DNA from: Desulfurococcales archaeon
Lineage (GTDB): Archaea > Thermoproteota > Thermoprotei_A > Sulfolobales > NBVN01
Length of the DNA: 33,070 bases
NCBI GenBank assembly: GCA_026986255.1
Contig: JALSOX010000022.1
Coordinates: 1-33,070, forward strand
Direction: 5' to 3'
In this document: piece after piece, positions 1-7,888 of the stretch
Numbering within the stretch: position 1 is the first letter of the stretch
Layout of the letters: the number at the start of each line of letters is the position of its first letter
Notes under the pieces: generated by a model
The model's input: only the letters and a program-made list of their open reading frames with translations
Database searches by the model: none
Told to the model about the DNA's origin: nothing
Translations under genes and position numbers: made by a program

Positions 1-340
1 CCTCTATGTCCCTGCCGACACGAACGATATCTATGCCTAACTTCTTAGCTAGCTCGTAGGCCTCCACGCTTACGTCTCTTAGAGCTATAATGACAACCTT
101 GTCGAATTTCCCCTCTTGCCTCCACACGCTAAATCTCTCGACATCCTCTGGCCTTAAGGGCGTATCCGCGATAATGAATGCGATTTTTAACTCCACGCCA
201 GTTATAGGTGAAAGTACCGCCAGCACATCAATCTTATGTGTTATGCCCGCAACTTCTATTAGGTAATCAGGCCATATCGTGAATCCCTGCTTCTTAAGTT
301 CCCCTACAAGCCACCGCATAACCCTCCTCTTCTCTAACAC
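1..340 (-). CDS. PD-(D/E)XK nuclease-like protein, C-terminus cut by window edge
   Basis: I translated this partial frame by hand from the minus strand. From an ATG at 319 it reads MRWLVGELKKQGF, then HKIDVLAVLSP and GVELKIAF. An Asp followed by a Glu-x-Lys on two neighbouring strands is the core of the PD-(D/E)XK nuclease fold. The tail, with DKVVIIALRDVSVEAYELAK and a later KLGIDIVRV, resembles Mrr/restriction-endonuclease-like archaeal proteins, where a nuclease domain ends in a strand-helix-strand. I place the start at GTG 340, preceded by a weak GGAAGTGAT; ATG 319 is the alternative. A TATA-like element and a palindrome lie upstream at 412-434. The 3' end lies beyond base 1, so length and substrate are unknown. 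The fold call is inferred from motif spacing only. Confidence 0.55.
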   Translation of the reverse strand, partial: MLEKRRVMRWLVGELKKQGFTIWPDYLIEVAGITHKIDVLAVLSPITGVELKIAFIIADTPLRPEDVERFSVWRQEGKFDKVVIIALRDVSVEAYELAKKLGIDIVRVGRDIE

Positions 341-411
341 AACATCACTTCCTTGCGTGGCTGATAATTGGGTATCCGTCCTCTCCTCACCACTTGAGTG
401 TTGACACGAGG

Positions 412-434
412 TTTTTAAAATTGACAACTGTCAA
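412..434 (-). promoter_or_regulatory. TATA-like box with abutting TTGACA-AC-TGTCAA palindrome
   Basis: On the minus strand an AT-rich TTTTAAAAAC box is followed about 70 nt later by the GTG start of the nuclease-like gene. Immediately upstream of the box (421-434 on the plus strand) lies TTGACAACTGTCAA, a 6-2-6 inverted repeat that would cover the BRE position. A further TTGACA half-site occurs at 401-406. The layout is that of an operator beside a TATA box; the binding protein is unknown. Confidence 0.4.
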
Positions 435-464
435 AGTGGCGTTCTCTATTAATGGATTCAACTA

Positions 465-1607
465 TTATCCCTTGCTGTAAACCATTGATATTAATGCAGG
501 AACTGTTAATGACGATACAGGTATCAAGAGTATCAAGGCTAAGTAGGACTCGAGGGAGAGAATCCCTGCCTCACGTGCGGCCAGCGTCGTTGCCATCATT
601 ACCTCTGCTCTTGGAACCATCCCTAAGCCAATTACCAAAGCTTCCTTCCTGCTAAATCCGCTTATTACTGCTGGTGCGAAGCACCCGATAAGCTTCGTTA
701 AGAAACCTAGCGATATTATTACGAGATCCATGAGTAGGGATTTACTGAGACCGATGCTGATCAGGGATGCTATGTTAAGCATTGACCCGGCACTTATGAA
801 GAATAGCGGTGAGAACAGCGTTATGAGCGGATATATCATGGACTCAGTTTTACTCGCCATGTACCTAATGTGATGAGAGCCCTAATCCGAGAGCGTACGC
901 GAAGAGAATAGCACTAAGCCTCAACCGAACTGCCGCGAATGACAGGAGTAGCAGTATGGCGAACGTCAACGCCAGTACCGGAGCCTCCTCACCAAGTCTT
1001 GAGAACCACTTATACATTGGATGAGCTACCTTCTGAATGGTGAAGGCTACCGCGAACCAGAAAGCAAACGCCAACACAATTATCTCTAATACGGAAATCA
1101 TCACGTCGATTTCAGACTTAAGCTCCGTTAACCCCACCAACGTGCTCAGTAAGGCTAACCCAAGTACGTCGTCAACGACCGCCGCACCTAACACTGATTG
1201 CCCCTCCTTACTCCTAACCTTCCCAAACTCCTCGAGTGTCCTCACCGTGAGCGTGACGGAAGTGGCTGAGAGAGCGGCACCAATAGCAAATGCCTCAAAT
1301 GCGCTAGCACCTAGTAAGGGAAGGATTAGTAACGGGAAGGCTAATGAGGTAATAACGCCTCCCACAGCTATTAGTCCAGCGTTGCGTAACTCTCTCAAAA
1401 TCCCCTTAACGATCCCTCTAAGCCTATGCAGAACAGGTAGGTTATTATCCCTAATATTCCTAGTGATACTGTAACCATAGATAACTCATAATACATCAAT
1501 GGAAGGGCTAACCCTATTATTACCCACGCAAACACCTTAGGTTGCTTTAATCTCTCAACAATAAACTCAGACAACCTAGCAACAATTAATAGGATCGCTA
1601 CTTCCAC
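465..1607 (-). pseudogene. NapA/KefB-type cation/proton antiporter broken by two frameshifts
   Basis: Three consecutive minus-strand frames (1607-1395, 1398-865, 860-465) together read as one CPA2-family Na+/H+ antiporter. The first has the N-terminal helix and ends ITYLFCIGLEGSLRGF. The second continues with RELRNAGLIAVGG, the TSVTLTV motif and AAVVDDVLGLALL, where paired Asp residues are the ion-binding site of electrogenic NapA-like antiporters. The third holds PLFFISAGSMLN and GLGMVPRAEVMMATTLAAREA, the conserved late helices. At junction one (about 1395-1400) the frame is restored by a -1 shift in a TTTT run, where TGA overlaps a TTG. At junction two (860-866) a +1 shift is needed. Recent decay or two assembly errors are the simplest explanations; coupled reinitiation is possible at the first junction. 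GTG 1607 is taken as the start because a stop lies just upstream. Confidence 0.75.
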
Positions 1608-1674
1608 GAACTAATCGTAGAAGTATTCCAAAACTTCATCACTACTAATGGACACTGATAAGGGAATTAAAGAC

Positions 1675-1944
1675 TTACCCACCCATTTCAGACGTCGTCA
1701 CTACCACCCGATCCCCGTCTCTAAGGCGTGTATTTAAGCTTAACACTTGGGTGCCGTTAACGTATATAGCAAATATTAACCTTCCACTCAATATTCCCTC
1801 ACCTAATCGCCTACTTATACTATCCCTTATGAAGAGTACTAAGTCATGTAGGGTGGCCCCCTCCCGTAAATCAATTACGTGTACCTTCCTCTTCCCCCCT
1901 ACTAAATCGCCTGCCCTAGCAAGCAACACTAGGGTAACCTTCAT
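1675..1944 (-). CDS. MoaD/ThiS-like ubiquitin-fold protein ending in Gly-Gly
   Basis: This is an 89-residue beta-grasp protein. The N-terminus MKVTLVLLARAGDLVGGKRK and the central REGATLHDLVLFI match the first strand and helix of MoaD/ThiS. The segment AIYVNGTQVLSLNTRLRDGDRVVV is the conserved strand and D-G-D turn before the tail, and the protein ends SEMGG, the diglycine adenylated by E1-like enzymes. MoaD homologues carry sulfur for molybdopterin; archaeal SAMP relatives can also be conjugated to proteins or supply sulfur for tRNA thiolation. No molybdenum-cofactor, E1-like or MoaE gene is visible nearby, so the partner cannot be assigned. A second Gly-Gly protein lies at 8697-9032. Confidence 0.8.
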   Translation of the reverse strand: MKVTLVLLARAGDLVGGKRKVHVIDLREGATLHDLVLFIRDSISRRLGEGILSGRLIFAIYVNGTQVLSLNTRLRDGDRVVVTTSEMGG

Positions 1945-2005
1945 GCTGGTAGTCCCGTTATATAACTTTGTTATTTTTGTTTTTATACGTAGGCTCTCTG
2001 CCTGC

Positions 2006-2016
2006 TAATATATATT
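2006..2016 (+). promoter_or_regulatory. TATA box of the cation-efflux gene
   Basis: TAATATATATT lies about 30 bp before the GTG start at 2041. This spacing fits a leaderless or nearly leaderless archaeal transcript. Confidence 0.5.
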
Positions 2017-2040
2017 TGAATTTGATTAGTAAACATATGC

Positions 2041-3318
2041 GTGGTGTTCGATATGATTAAGCGTAAGGAACTACTAACATACGTTGCTACTTCACTATTT
2101 CTTACAGCGATAAGTATGCTACTAAGATTAACCATAGGCTTCCTTAGCGGCATCACTGCAGTATTAATTGAAGGATTTCATGCTATGTTAGACGTCGTCA
2201 TCACGGTCATGGTACTTGCTTCAGTATTAATCGTTAGGTCACGGAGAGCGCAGAGATTACCATATGGGCTCTACAAGTTGGAGGATCTAGCGACATTAGC
2301 TATCGCTACCTTACTAATTATTATTGCTGTTGAGGCGGGAGCTAGGGGTCTAAATAGCTCACCTAGAACAACATCCATAATCCCAGCGTTAATTCAGCTT
2401 CTGTCGCTACCGCCACTAGGTCTTTCGGCATATTTGAAGGTAAAAGCATCAGGAATTATTAACTCACCCTCCCTTAGGGCTGACGGGCTACACACTGTTG
2501 GGGATGTTATAGAGGGTGGGGGCGTTGCTCTAGGTCTACTAATCTTCGGTTATACTGGCTCATACACGGCGTATCAAGCTAGTACGCTGATAGCCGTCGC
2601 AGGAATAGTAATAGCGGCCTATGAAGCTGGCCACGACAGCTTACTTTCAATCCTTGACCTCCCTAAAGATAAAAACATACTTAGGAAGATATCCTCCTTA
2701 ATAGAGAATACTGCTAATGAGCTGAAACTTATAAACGTTAGGGCTAGGTGGGCTGGCCCGGTAATGTTCGTTGAAGTTCTCCTTAGGGCTCCCCCACTAC
2801 GGACTGTCGAGGACGTTTCAGTAATTTGCCAAAGAATAACTGACTTACTTAAACGTGAAGTGCCCTCCATAGCTGATATTACCATAATGGTTAAGCCAAG
2901 CATACGCAGGAACTTTACAGTGTGCATACCCTTAAATGAACCTTCACCGAATGCCGTGATATCACGGCATTTCGGCAGGGCTGAGTACTTCCTAGTAGCC
3001 AGGATCCGTGAAGGGAAAATAGACAGCGCGGAAATCATAGAGAACAAGTATAAGGAAGAGAAACTTAGAGGCGTGCCTGTAGTCCTGCTAGTGGGGGCTA
3101 GGGTTGCTGAATCGCTGCATCGCAGGGGAGTAACTGACGTCATAGTATGTGGCATCGGTGAGGTTGCCTACTCGCTCTTACTGCGGCATAAAATAGTAGT
3201 ATGGAAAGCAAACGAACCTATGCAAGCACATGAACTACTGGAAAAGTTCCTCAGATTTGAATTAAAGAGACTTCAAGAGCCAACCCATGAAGAGTCTTGG
3301 ATGAAGATCCACATCTGA
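2041..3318 (+). CDS. Cation diffusion facilitator fused to a NifX/NifB-like (Nitro_FeMo-Co) domain
   Basis: This 425-residue membrane protein exports divalent metal ions. Residues about 10-200 carry hydrophobic helices with IEGFHAMLDVV in TM2 and LRADGLHTVGDV in TM5, the HxxxD-type metal site A of CDF transporters. Residues about 205-290 form the cytoplasmic ferredoxin-like domain (NVRARWAGPVMFVEVLL). From about residue 300, CIPLNEPSPNAVISRHFGRA followed by YFLVARI, GARVAESL and GVTDVIVCGIGEVA is a complete dinitrogenase-cofactor-type domain, related to NifX and the NifB C-terminus. These domains bind Fe-S or Fe-Mo clusters in nitrogenase assembly; here a metal-sensing or docking role is inferred. 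GTG 2041 is the chosen start, with ATG 2053 (residue 5) as alternative. No nitrogenase genes are near. Confidence 0.85.
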   Translation: MVFDMIKRKELLTYVATSLFLTAISMLLRLTIGFLSGITAVLIEGFHAMLDVVITVMVLASVLIVRSRRAQRLPYGLYKLEDLATLAIATLLIIIAVEAGARGLNSSPRTTSIIPALIQLLSLPPLGLSAYLKVKASGIINSPSLRADGLHTVGDVIEGGGVALGLLIFGYTGSYTAYQASTLIAVAGIVIAAYEAGHDSLLSILDLPKDKNILRKISSLIENTANELKLINVRARWAGPVMFVEVLLRAPPLRTVEDVSVICQRITDLLKREVPSIADITIMVKPSIRRNFTVCIPLNEPSPNAVISRHFGRAEYFLVARIREGKIDSAEIIENKYKEEKLRGVPVVLLVGARVAESLHRRGVTDVIVCGIGEVAYSLLLRHKIVVWKANEPMQAHELLEKFLRFELKRLQEPTHEESWMKIHI

Positions 3319-3548
3319 GTCAGCATCGAAGTAACTGGTTGAGGTTGAAACCTTGTGAGGGTCTTTTGGTTGAATTAGGATTAGTGCTGTTAAGTGGGTT
3401 GTGACCCTCGGGTGCATGGTGGGTGGGTGAACCGCCGTAGCCCGCCCGCGGGAGTCCGTGATGAACCCGAGGGCGGTAAACAATGACCAATAAACCACCC
3501 TAATTCACCGCTCCCGAGTGAACGGTGAATGAAATGGTTGATTATTTA
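3319..3548. other. Intergenic region with a strongly foldable, probable non-coding RNA
   Basis: No convincing protein is seen here. The region holds nested inverted repeats. The lower stem is 3405-3413/3465-3473 (CCCTCGGGT with ACCCGAGGG, 9 perfect pairs). The upper stem is 3419-3427/3441-3449 (GTGGGTGGG with CCCGCCCGC, 9 pairs including G-U). An outer pairing of GGTTGAATTAGG (about 3369) with CCTAATTCACC (about 3499) has one bulge. An ACA lies at 3480-3482, 15 nt from the start of the 3' lower strand, the spacing of H/ACA guide RNAs on the plus strand, but the internal pocket is lopsided (5 and 15 nt). A separate hairpin TTCACCG/CGGTGAA (3504-3531) competes with the outer stem. Strand and identity are undecided. 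Confidence 0.4.
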
Positions 3549-3551
3549 TGG

Positions 3552-3626
3552 CGGGCCCGCGGGGACTTGAACCCCGGACAACCGGCTCCGCAGGCCGGCG
3601 CCCTATCCTGGCTAGGCTACGGGCCC
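3552..3626 (-). tRNA. tRNA-Arg (anticodon GCG)
   Basis: The reverse strand folds as a full cloverleaf. The acceptor is GGGCCCG/CGGGCCC, the anticodon stem CCGGC/GCCGG has loop CTGCGGA (anticodon GCG, reads CGC/CGU Arg codons), and the T stem is CGGGG/CCCCG with loop TTCAAGT. The discriminator is G, and CCA is encoded at 3549-3551. There is no intron. A TTTAAAT box at about 3650-3658 could be its promoter. Confidence 0.95.
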
Positions 3627-3771
3627 TCGAGATAATTCGTTACTTAGGGGATTTAAAGATGCTATTCCTTAGGTTAATGGTTAAGTAAGGGTTATTCGAC
3701 GCAAGCTTCGCGGGAAAGTATTGCGAATGTTAGAGCCCCGCTGTTTTAAGGGCTTGACAGCACCTTACCTT

Positions 3772-4464
3772 CTATTTTTGATCTAACGCCTTAAGGGCCG
3801 CTTGAGCCATGTCTAATATTACTTCCCTTGGGTTCTCCGCCTTCATTACTGCGGACGCTACTAGTACACCAAGCGTTCCTAGCTTTATTGCTGCCTCCAC
3901 GTCCTCTCCTTTAGTTATCCCGGCGCCCGTTAATATTACTACATCTCTGTTAACTTTACGAACGCGTTCCACAGTACCTGTGATTATTTCGGGTTTCGCC
4001 TTGGAGACGGGTATGCCTGTTCCTATGAGTTCCGGTGGCTCGACAGCAACCATTTCAGGTTCTAGGGCAGCGACAGCTGCCGACACTTCCGGCGTGTTAG
4101 CGCACACTAATGTCCTAACGCCGAGTTCCTTAGCTTTCTTGACTATGTAGTCAATTTGATCTATCCTTATTCTATTCTCGCTGTGGTTGAGCATTACCCC
4201 AGCTGCTCCTGTGTCCTTGATTATTTCTAGCGGTATATGGCCGGTTGTAGCACCTAACTTGACTGCGTCAGCGTGTTGTGCGAATACTGGGATTTCCACT
4301 GCTTGAGCTAGGGTGCGGAGCTCTGTGAATGGCGGAATTACTATTATCTCTACTTGGAAGCCGAGCTCCTTGGCTACACTCTCCGCTTGTTTCGCGATAT
4401 CTAAGGCAACCTTACCGAAGGATGTGGGGTACGCCTTGTAGTTTATTGCCACGATTGGTTTCAA
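3772..4464 (-). CDS. tpiA: Triosephosphate isomerase
   Basis: This enzyme interconverts dihydroxyacetone phosphate and glyceraldehyde 3-phosphate in the cytoplasm. At 230 residues it matches the short archaeal TIM family. Visible hallmarks are the substrate-binding Lys in AINYKAY near the N-terminus, the electrophile His in MLNHSENRI, the catalytic Glu in VAVEPPELIGTG, the mobile loop before it, and the C-terminal phosphate-binding GAGITKGEDVEAA and GVLVASAVMKA. The start is TTG 4464, chosen because GGAGGTG lies 8 nt upstream. It sits just downstream of the FBP aldolase/phosphatase on the same strand with a 97-bp gap. The pair covers consecutive steps of gluconeogenesis and may be co-transcribed. 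Confidence 0.96.
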   Translation of the reverse strand: MKPIVAINYKAYPTSFGKVALDIAKQAESVAKELGFQVEIIVIPPFTELRTLAQAVEIPVFAQHADAVKLGATTGHIPLEIIKDTGAAGVMLNHSENRIRIDQIDYIVKKAKELGVRTLVCANTPEVSAAVAALEPEMVAVEPPELIGTGIPVSKAKPEIITGTVERVRKVNRDVVILTGAGITKGEDVEAAIKLGTLGVLVASAVMKAENPREVILDMAQAALKALDQK

Positions 4465-4561
4465 AGGATTACACCTCCGCTACGGTTAATGGGCGTGTTT
4501 GCTTGCCGTGATGAGTGAGTTAGTCAAAAAGTTGCTTCTCCTGCCCTAGCCTAGTTTCCCT

Positions 4562-5728
4562 TTACTCGTGGGTCGATAGGAGTGATGTTTCTATCTTGGG
4601 TTTCTTGGCTTTCGGCTCGCCAGCTACCTTCTTGAACCTGTCCTTCAGCTTCTCTAGCACTCCAGGTAGTGTTGTGTACTCCATCTCTTCAGGTCCCAGC
4701 CTGTGTGGCATGAACGGCCCGTGCCTCCTCATGTAGTCGGCGATGAGCTGCGCCGTCCTCCTGGTCTCGTCGAATGCTACGTCGTCGAATAGGTCTGCCG
4801 GGCCTATTAGCCTACCGTTCTTTATCTGGAAGCCTAGCCCTACTAGCCTTGGTGGGCCGTCGAATCTAGTACACTTCGCGTACCTCTGCGGGACAGGCAT
4901 TAGTGGCCCGTGGTGTGATCCCCTCATCCAGCCAGCTACTAGGTGTGGGAAGCTGAAGGGCTCGAGTACCTCCCCGAGTGCCGGGAATCCTGACTGTGCC
5001 CTAACTATGGCTACCGGGTCGTCCTTACCTACGTACCTGCCAGCCATCAGATTTAGGCGCTCCACGCTAACCACAGCAGCTATCTCGCCGTCTGACTTCC
5101 TGTAAATCCTCCTAATTATGAACCTGCTTGGAGTGCCTATGAGGGCTAAGATGTCATACATCTCCTCGGGAGCAGCTAGCTCCACGGACTTGCTCTCGAA
5201 CACATCGAATATCTCGAATTTGAAGCCTCCGTGAAGCTTAGGGTCAATTACTAATCCCGCAGTGTTGAAGGGATCCGCGAATATGCGGAAGAGCGGCAGG
5301 TTAAACGCGCCTGGCTCTGTCTTGTCAGCCATGAACACCACTACGGGCTCTGCAGGCCTCTCAACGAACTCCATCTCAGCCACGCCTGGACCTAATCCCC
5401 TTACATTCCCTGAGAACGCCTCCGTTAGGAGATCCTGGCCCGCCGCGTATAACCCGAGTTCCTTAGCAACCTTAGCTGCTTCCTTGAACGCGTTCCATGC
5501 TAGCTCGTGAACCTGAGGCGCGTCGACACCACGACGATGAGTCATAATGAGTTCTAGGTCGTCACCTACGTTAGTTACGTAGAAGTCTATGATAATGCCT
5601 TTACTCTTTGCCTCAGCCAGAACCTTAGTCGCCGCAGCGATAGTCTCTGGATGCACAACGTGGTGACCCGCTAATGAGCCTATGTCAGCCTTTATTACGG
5701 ATATCGTGGTTTTGGGCTTTTCGGACAT
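4562..5728 (-). CDS. fbp: Bifunctional fructose-1,6-bisphosphate aldolase/phosphatase
   Basis: This is the ancestral archaeal gluconeogenic enzyme that condenses triose phosphates to fructose 1,6-bisphosphate and dephosphorylates it to fructose 6-phosphate in one switching active site. The 388 residues are collinear with the family: TISVIKADIGSLAGHHVVHP at the N-terminus (Mg-binding Asp and His), GNVRGLGPGVAEMEF, then AGRYVGKDDPVAIVRAQSGF with the Tyr and Schiff-base Lys of the aldolase loop, and PFSFPHLVAGWMRGSHHGPL. The C-terminal tail (KAKKPKIETSLLSTHE) is charged and probably flexible. ATG 5728 agrees with the usual N-terminus. With the triosephosphate isomerase downstream it makes a small sugar-synthesis unit. 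Confidence 0.97.
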   Translation of the reverse strand: MSEKPKTTISVIKADIGSLAGHHVVHPETIAAATKVLAEAKSKGIIIDFYVTNVGDDLELIMTHRRGVDAPQVHELAWNAFKEAAKVAKELGLYAAGQDLLTEAFSGNVRGLGPGVAEMEFVERPAEPVVVFMADKTEPGAFNLPLFRIFADPFNTAGLVIDPKLHGGFKFEIFDVFESKSVELAAPEEMYDILALIGTPSRFIIRRIYRKSDGEIAAVVSVERLNLMAGRYVGKDDPVAIVRAQSGFPALGEVLEPFSFPHLVAGWMRGSHHGPLMPVPQRYAKCTRFDGPPRLVGLGFQIKNGRLIGPADLFDDVAFDETRRTAQLIADYMRRHGPFMPHRLGPEEMEYTTLPGVLEKLKDRFKKVAGEPKAKKPKIETSLLSTHE

Positions 5729-5870
5729 TGTTGATTCACCATGCTTACACTTGAGGAGCCGTTTAAAAACTTAATGAAGTTGTTGTAATAACTTGAAAAT
5801 TATTGACTTCGGCACAACTCAATGACGCATATTTCGTAATAGTGTTATTAATTAATTTAGGTGAATTATC

Positions 5871-7679
5871 TTAGCTACTGGGAATATAATAGTACTCACC
5901 CATTGACTTTTGTTTCCTATCAAGGTAGGAACCTGGCTTATTTACTCTAGGCCTCCCTGTTTTTAAATCTCTCCTAAATGTGACGCCTATTGCCTTGAGG
6001 AAAGCATTCATACCCTTTCGTAAATCAGTAGGCCTACATGCTTTACCGTATGATCCGGGTTCTCCATTAAACACCATTACACGGTCAGCTACATAGTCTA
6101 TTACTGCAACGTCATGATCCACTAGGAAAGTGACGGTTTTCCTAGTCTCGCTAACCCTCTTTATGGCCTTTGCTACTGTTAATCTCTCTTCGACGTCTAT
6201 GTAGGCTGAGGGTTCGTCTAGCAAATATATGTCTGCTTCCCTAGCTAGGGTAACCGCTATGGCAAATTTCTGTAACTCACCTCCACTTAAGTTAACTATG
6301 CTTCTGTCCTGTAGCTTATGTAGCCTTAATTTACGTATAACATCAACTTGGAACCATTCGCTACTTGCTATCCCTTCCTTAGTTAGCTCGTTCAGCGCCT
6401 CACCCACGGTGTTCCACGGGAAGTGCTCTGCCCGAATGTACTGTGGTTTGTAACTTATACGTAAACCCTCCGTTACGGCCACACCTTCATCAGGTTCGAG
6501 TTCACCCGCTAATAATCTGATGAACGTTGTCTTACCTATGGCGTTAGGTCCTAACACGCCGATGACCTCACCCTTGTATGCCTCCCCTCCCTCAACCTCT
6601 AGCACGAACTTCCCCAGCCTTTTTCTCATTGGTAACCATGTAATGTATATTGTCTTCCCTCCCTGATCTTTTTCGGGGACGTATGCATGGGTGTGGAATA
6701 TTATGGGTTCCTTACGTATGCGCATGTTCTCTACTGGGAGGAAGCCTAAGAGGAAATGATTAATGCCAGAACCCACGGCATAAACCTTAGAGTAGATGCC
6801 GTAGGCTCCAGGCTCGCCATAAACTATGGCTACGTAGTCCGAAATATAGTCAAGAACAGCTAAGTCGTGCTCAACCACTATCACATAACTATTCCTCGGA
6901 ATGTAATTCCTAATCACTGACGATATACTCAGCCTCTCTTTCACGTCTAGGTAGCTCGAGGGTTCGTCAAAGAAGTAGGCTGAAGCATCTCTCAATAGTG
7001 CTGCAACTATAGCGAACTTCTGTAGCTCACCTCCACTTAAGTTTGAGACCTTGCTATCCAGCATTCCTTCGAGGTTCATCTCCCTTTTCAACTCACTCAA
7101 CAGTCCGCGTTCATCTATTCTTGTAAGTATTTCCTTAACTGTGCCCTTAACGTACTTCCTTATGAGGTCCACGTGCTGAATCTTGTGCACAGCACGTATC
7201 TCACCATTAACTAGTTTCTTGAAGTACTGGTAAAGCTCTGTTCCTCTGAAGTACCTTAGCACTCTCTCCCAGTTCGGTTCCTCTTCATACTTACCTAGGT
7301 TAGGTATTAACTCGCCCGATAGTATCTTAATGGATGTGGTCTTACCTATTCCATTCTTCCCTATGATTCCGATGACAACGCCTTGCTGAGGTTGTGGTAG
7401 TCCGTAAAGCTTGAATGCGTTCGGCCCGTATCTGTGCACAACTCTCTTCTCTAGGTCGTCTGGCAGATTCACTATCGTTATTGCCTCGTAAGGGCATTTC
7501 TTCACGCAAATTCCGCAACCAACACACACTTTCTCATATATTAAGGCTTTTCCGCCAACAATATCGGATAGCTCTATGGCCTTCCCACCACTACGGTTTA
7601 TTGGGCAGAACCTGACACATTCCTTGCCGCACCTATGGGGTTTGCAGAGGTCGCGATCCACCACAGCTATTCTCACCAT
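5871..7679 (-). CDS. abce1: ABCE1/Rli1 ribosome-recycling ATPase
   Basis: ABCE1 splits ribosomes after termination. The 602 residues show the whole architecture. An N-terminal iron-sulfur domain has two cysteine clusters, CKPHRCGKECVRFCP and CVGCGICVKKCP. NBD1 has Walker A GIIGKNGIGKTTS, signature NLSGGELQKFAI, Walker B AYFFDEPSSYLD and the H-loop EHDLAVLDY. NBD2 has GVLGPNAIGKTTF, signature LSGGELQKFAIAV, YLLDEPSAYIDVEER and DHDVAVIDY. Both active sites look intact. The C-terminal KPGSYLDRKQK matches the family. A CGATATATGG box about 31 bp upstream of ATG 7679 suggests its own promoter and a very short leader. Confidence 0.98.
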   Translation of the reverse strand: MVRIAVVDRDLCKPHRCGKECVRFCPINRSGGKAIELSDIVGGKALIYEKVCVGCGICVKKCPYEAITIVNLPDDLEKRVVHRYGPNAFKLYGLPQPQQGVVIGIIGKNGIGKTTSIKILSGELIPNLGKYEEEPNWERVLRYFRGTELYQYFKKLVNGEIRAVHKIQHVDLIRKYVKGTVKEILTRIDERGLLSELKREMNLEGMLDSKVSNLSGGELQKFAIVAALLRDASAYFFDEPSSYLDVKERLSISSVIRNYIPRNSYVIVVEHDLAVLDYISDYVAIVYGEPGAYGIYSKVYAVGSGINHFLLGFLPVENMRIRKEPIIFHTHAYVPEKDQGGKTIYITWLPMRKRLGKFVLEVEGGEAYKGEVIGVLGPNAIGKTTFIRLLAGELEPDEGVAVTEGLRISYKPQYIRAEHFPWNTVGEALNELTKEGIASSEWFQVDVIRKLRLHKLQDRSIVNLSGGELQKFAIAVTLAREADIYLLDEPSAYIDVEERLTVAKAIKRVSETRKTVTFLVDHDVAVIDYVADRVMVFNGEPGSYGKACRPTDLRKGMNAFLKAIGVTFRRDLKTGRPRVNKPGSYLDRKQKSMGEYYYIPSS

Positions 7680-7749
7680 TCCGCCTCACCCAAAGCTCTG
7701 TTAACCATATATCGACTTACTTTATTTTCTTCTGAAACCACGTTTAAAT

Positions 7750-7806
7750 CGCGGATGATGAGTGGTGACGGCAACGACTGGTGAGTAACGGACAAAGTTC
7801 TGACGC
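7750..7806 (+). ncRNA. Candidate C/D box methylation-guide sRNA
   Basis: The plus strand has a perfect C box ATGATGA (7755-7761) and a D box CTGA (7800-7803) exactly 38 nt apart. This matches the archaeal layout of 12-nt guide, 4-nt D', 3-nt gap, 7-nt C' and 12-nt guide. In that register D' is ACGA (7774-7777, weak), C' is GTGAGTA (7781-7787, 5 of 7) and the D guide is ACGGACAAAGTT (7788-7799). By the N+5 rule it would methylate the fifth base of a target AACUUUGUCCGU. The ends GCG/CGC could close a short stem. A CTTTATTTT box near 7718-7727 could drive it. I cannot name the target without searching rRNA and tRNA. Confidence 0.5.
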
Positions 7807-7822
7807 ATTATTTAATAATCAC

Positions 7823-7838
7823 TCTCAACACGTTGAGA
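7823..7838. promoter_or_regulatory. Perfect 7-2-7 palindrome TCTCAAC-AC-GTTGAGA
   Basis: An exact inverted repeat lies beside an AT-rich TATTTAATAAT element (7808-7818) between the sRNA candidate and the Glu/Trp ORF. The shape and spacing suggest a dimeric regulator site. The gene it serves is unclear. Confidence 0.3.
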
Positions 7839-7888
7839 TCTTAAGCATTATGCATTTTAAGTTCGGGGTAAGGAGGGAAAAACTGAGG

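Noticed and set aside
3458..3464. GTGATGA as a C box of another C/D sRNA
   Set aside because: No CTGA lies at a suitable distance downstream, and the bases sit in the pocket of a strong stem.
3262..3498. 78-codon minus-strand frame between the transporter and tRNA-Arg
   Set aside because: It overlaps the transporter end and the nested stems; composition is not protein-like.
4508..4514. GTGATGA between triosephosphate isomerase and the aldolase/phosphatase
   Set aside because: No D box follows within 60 nt; treated as chance.
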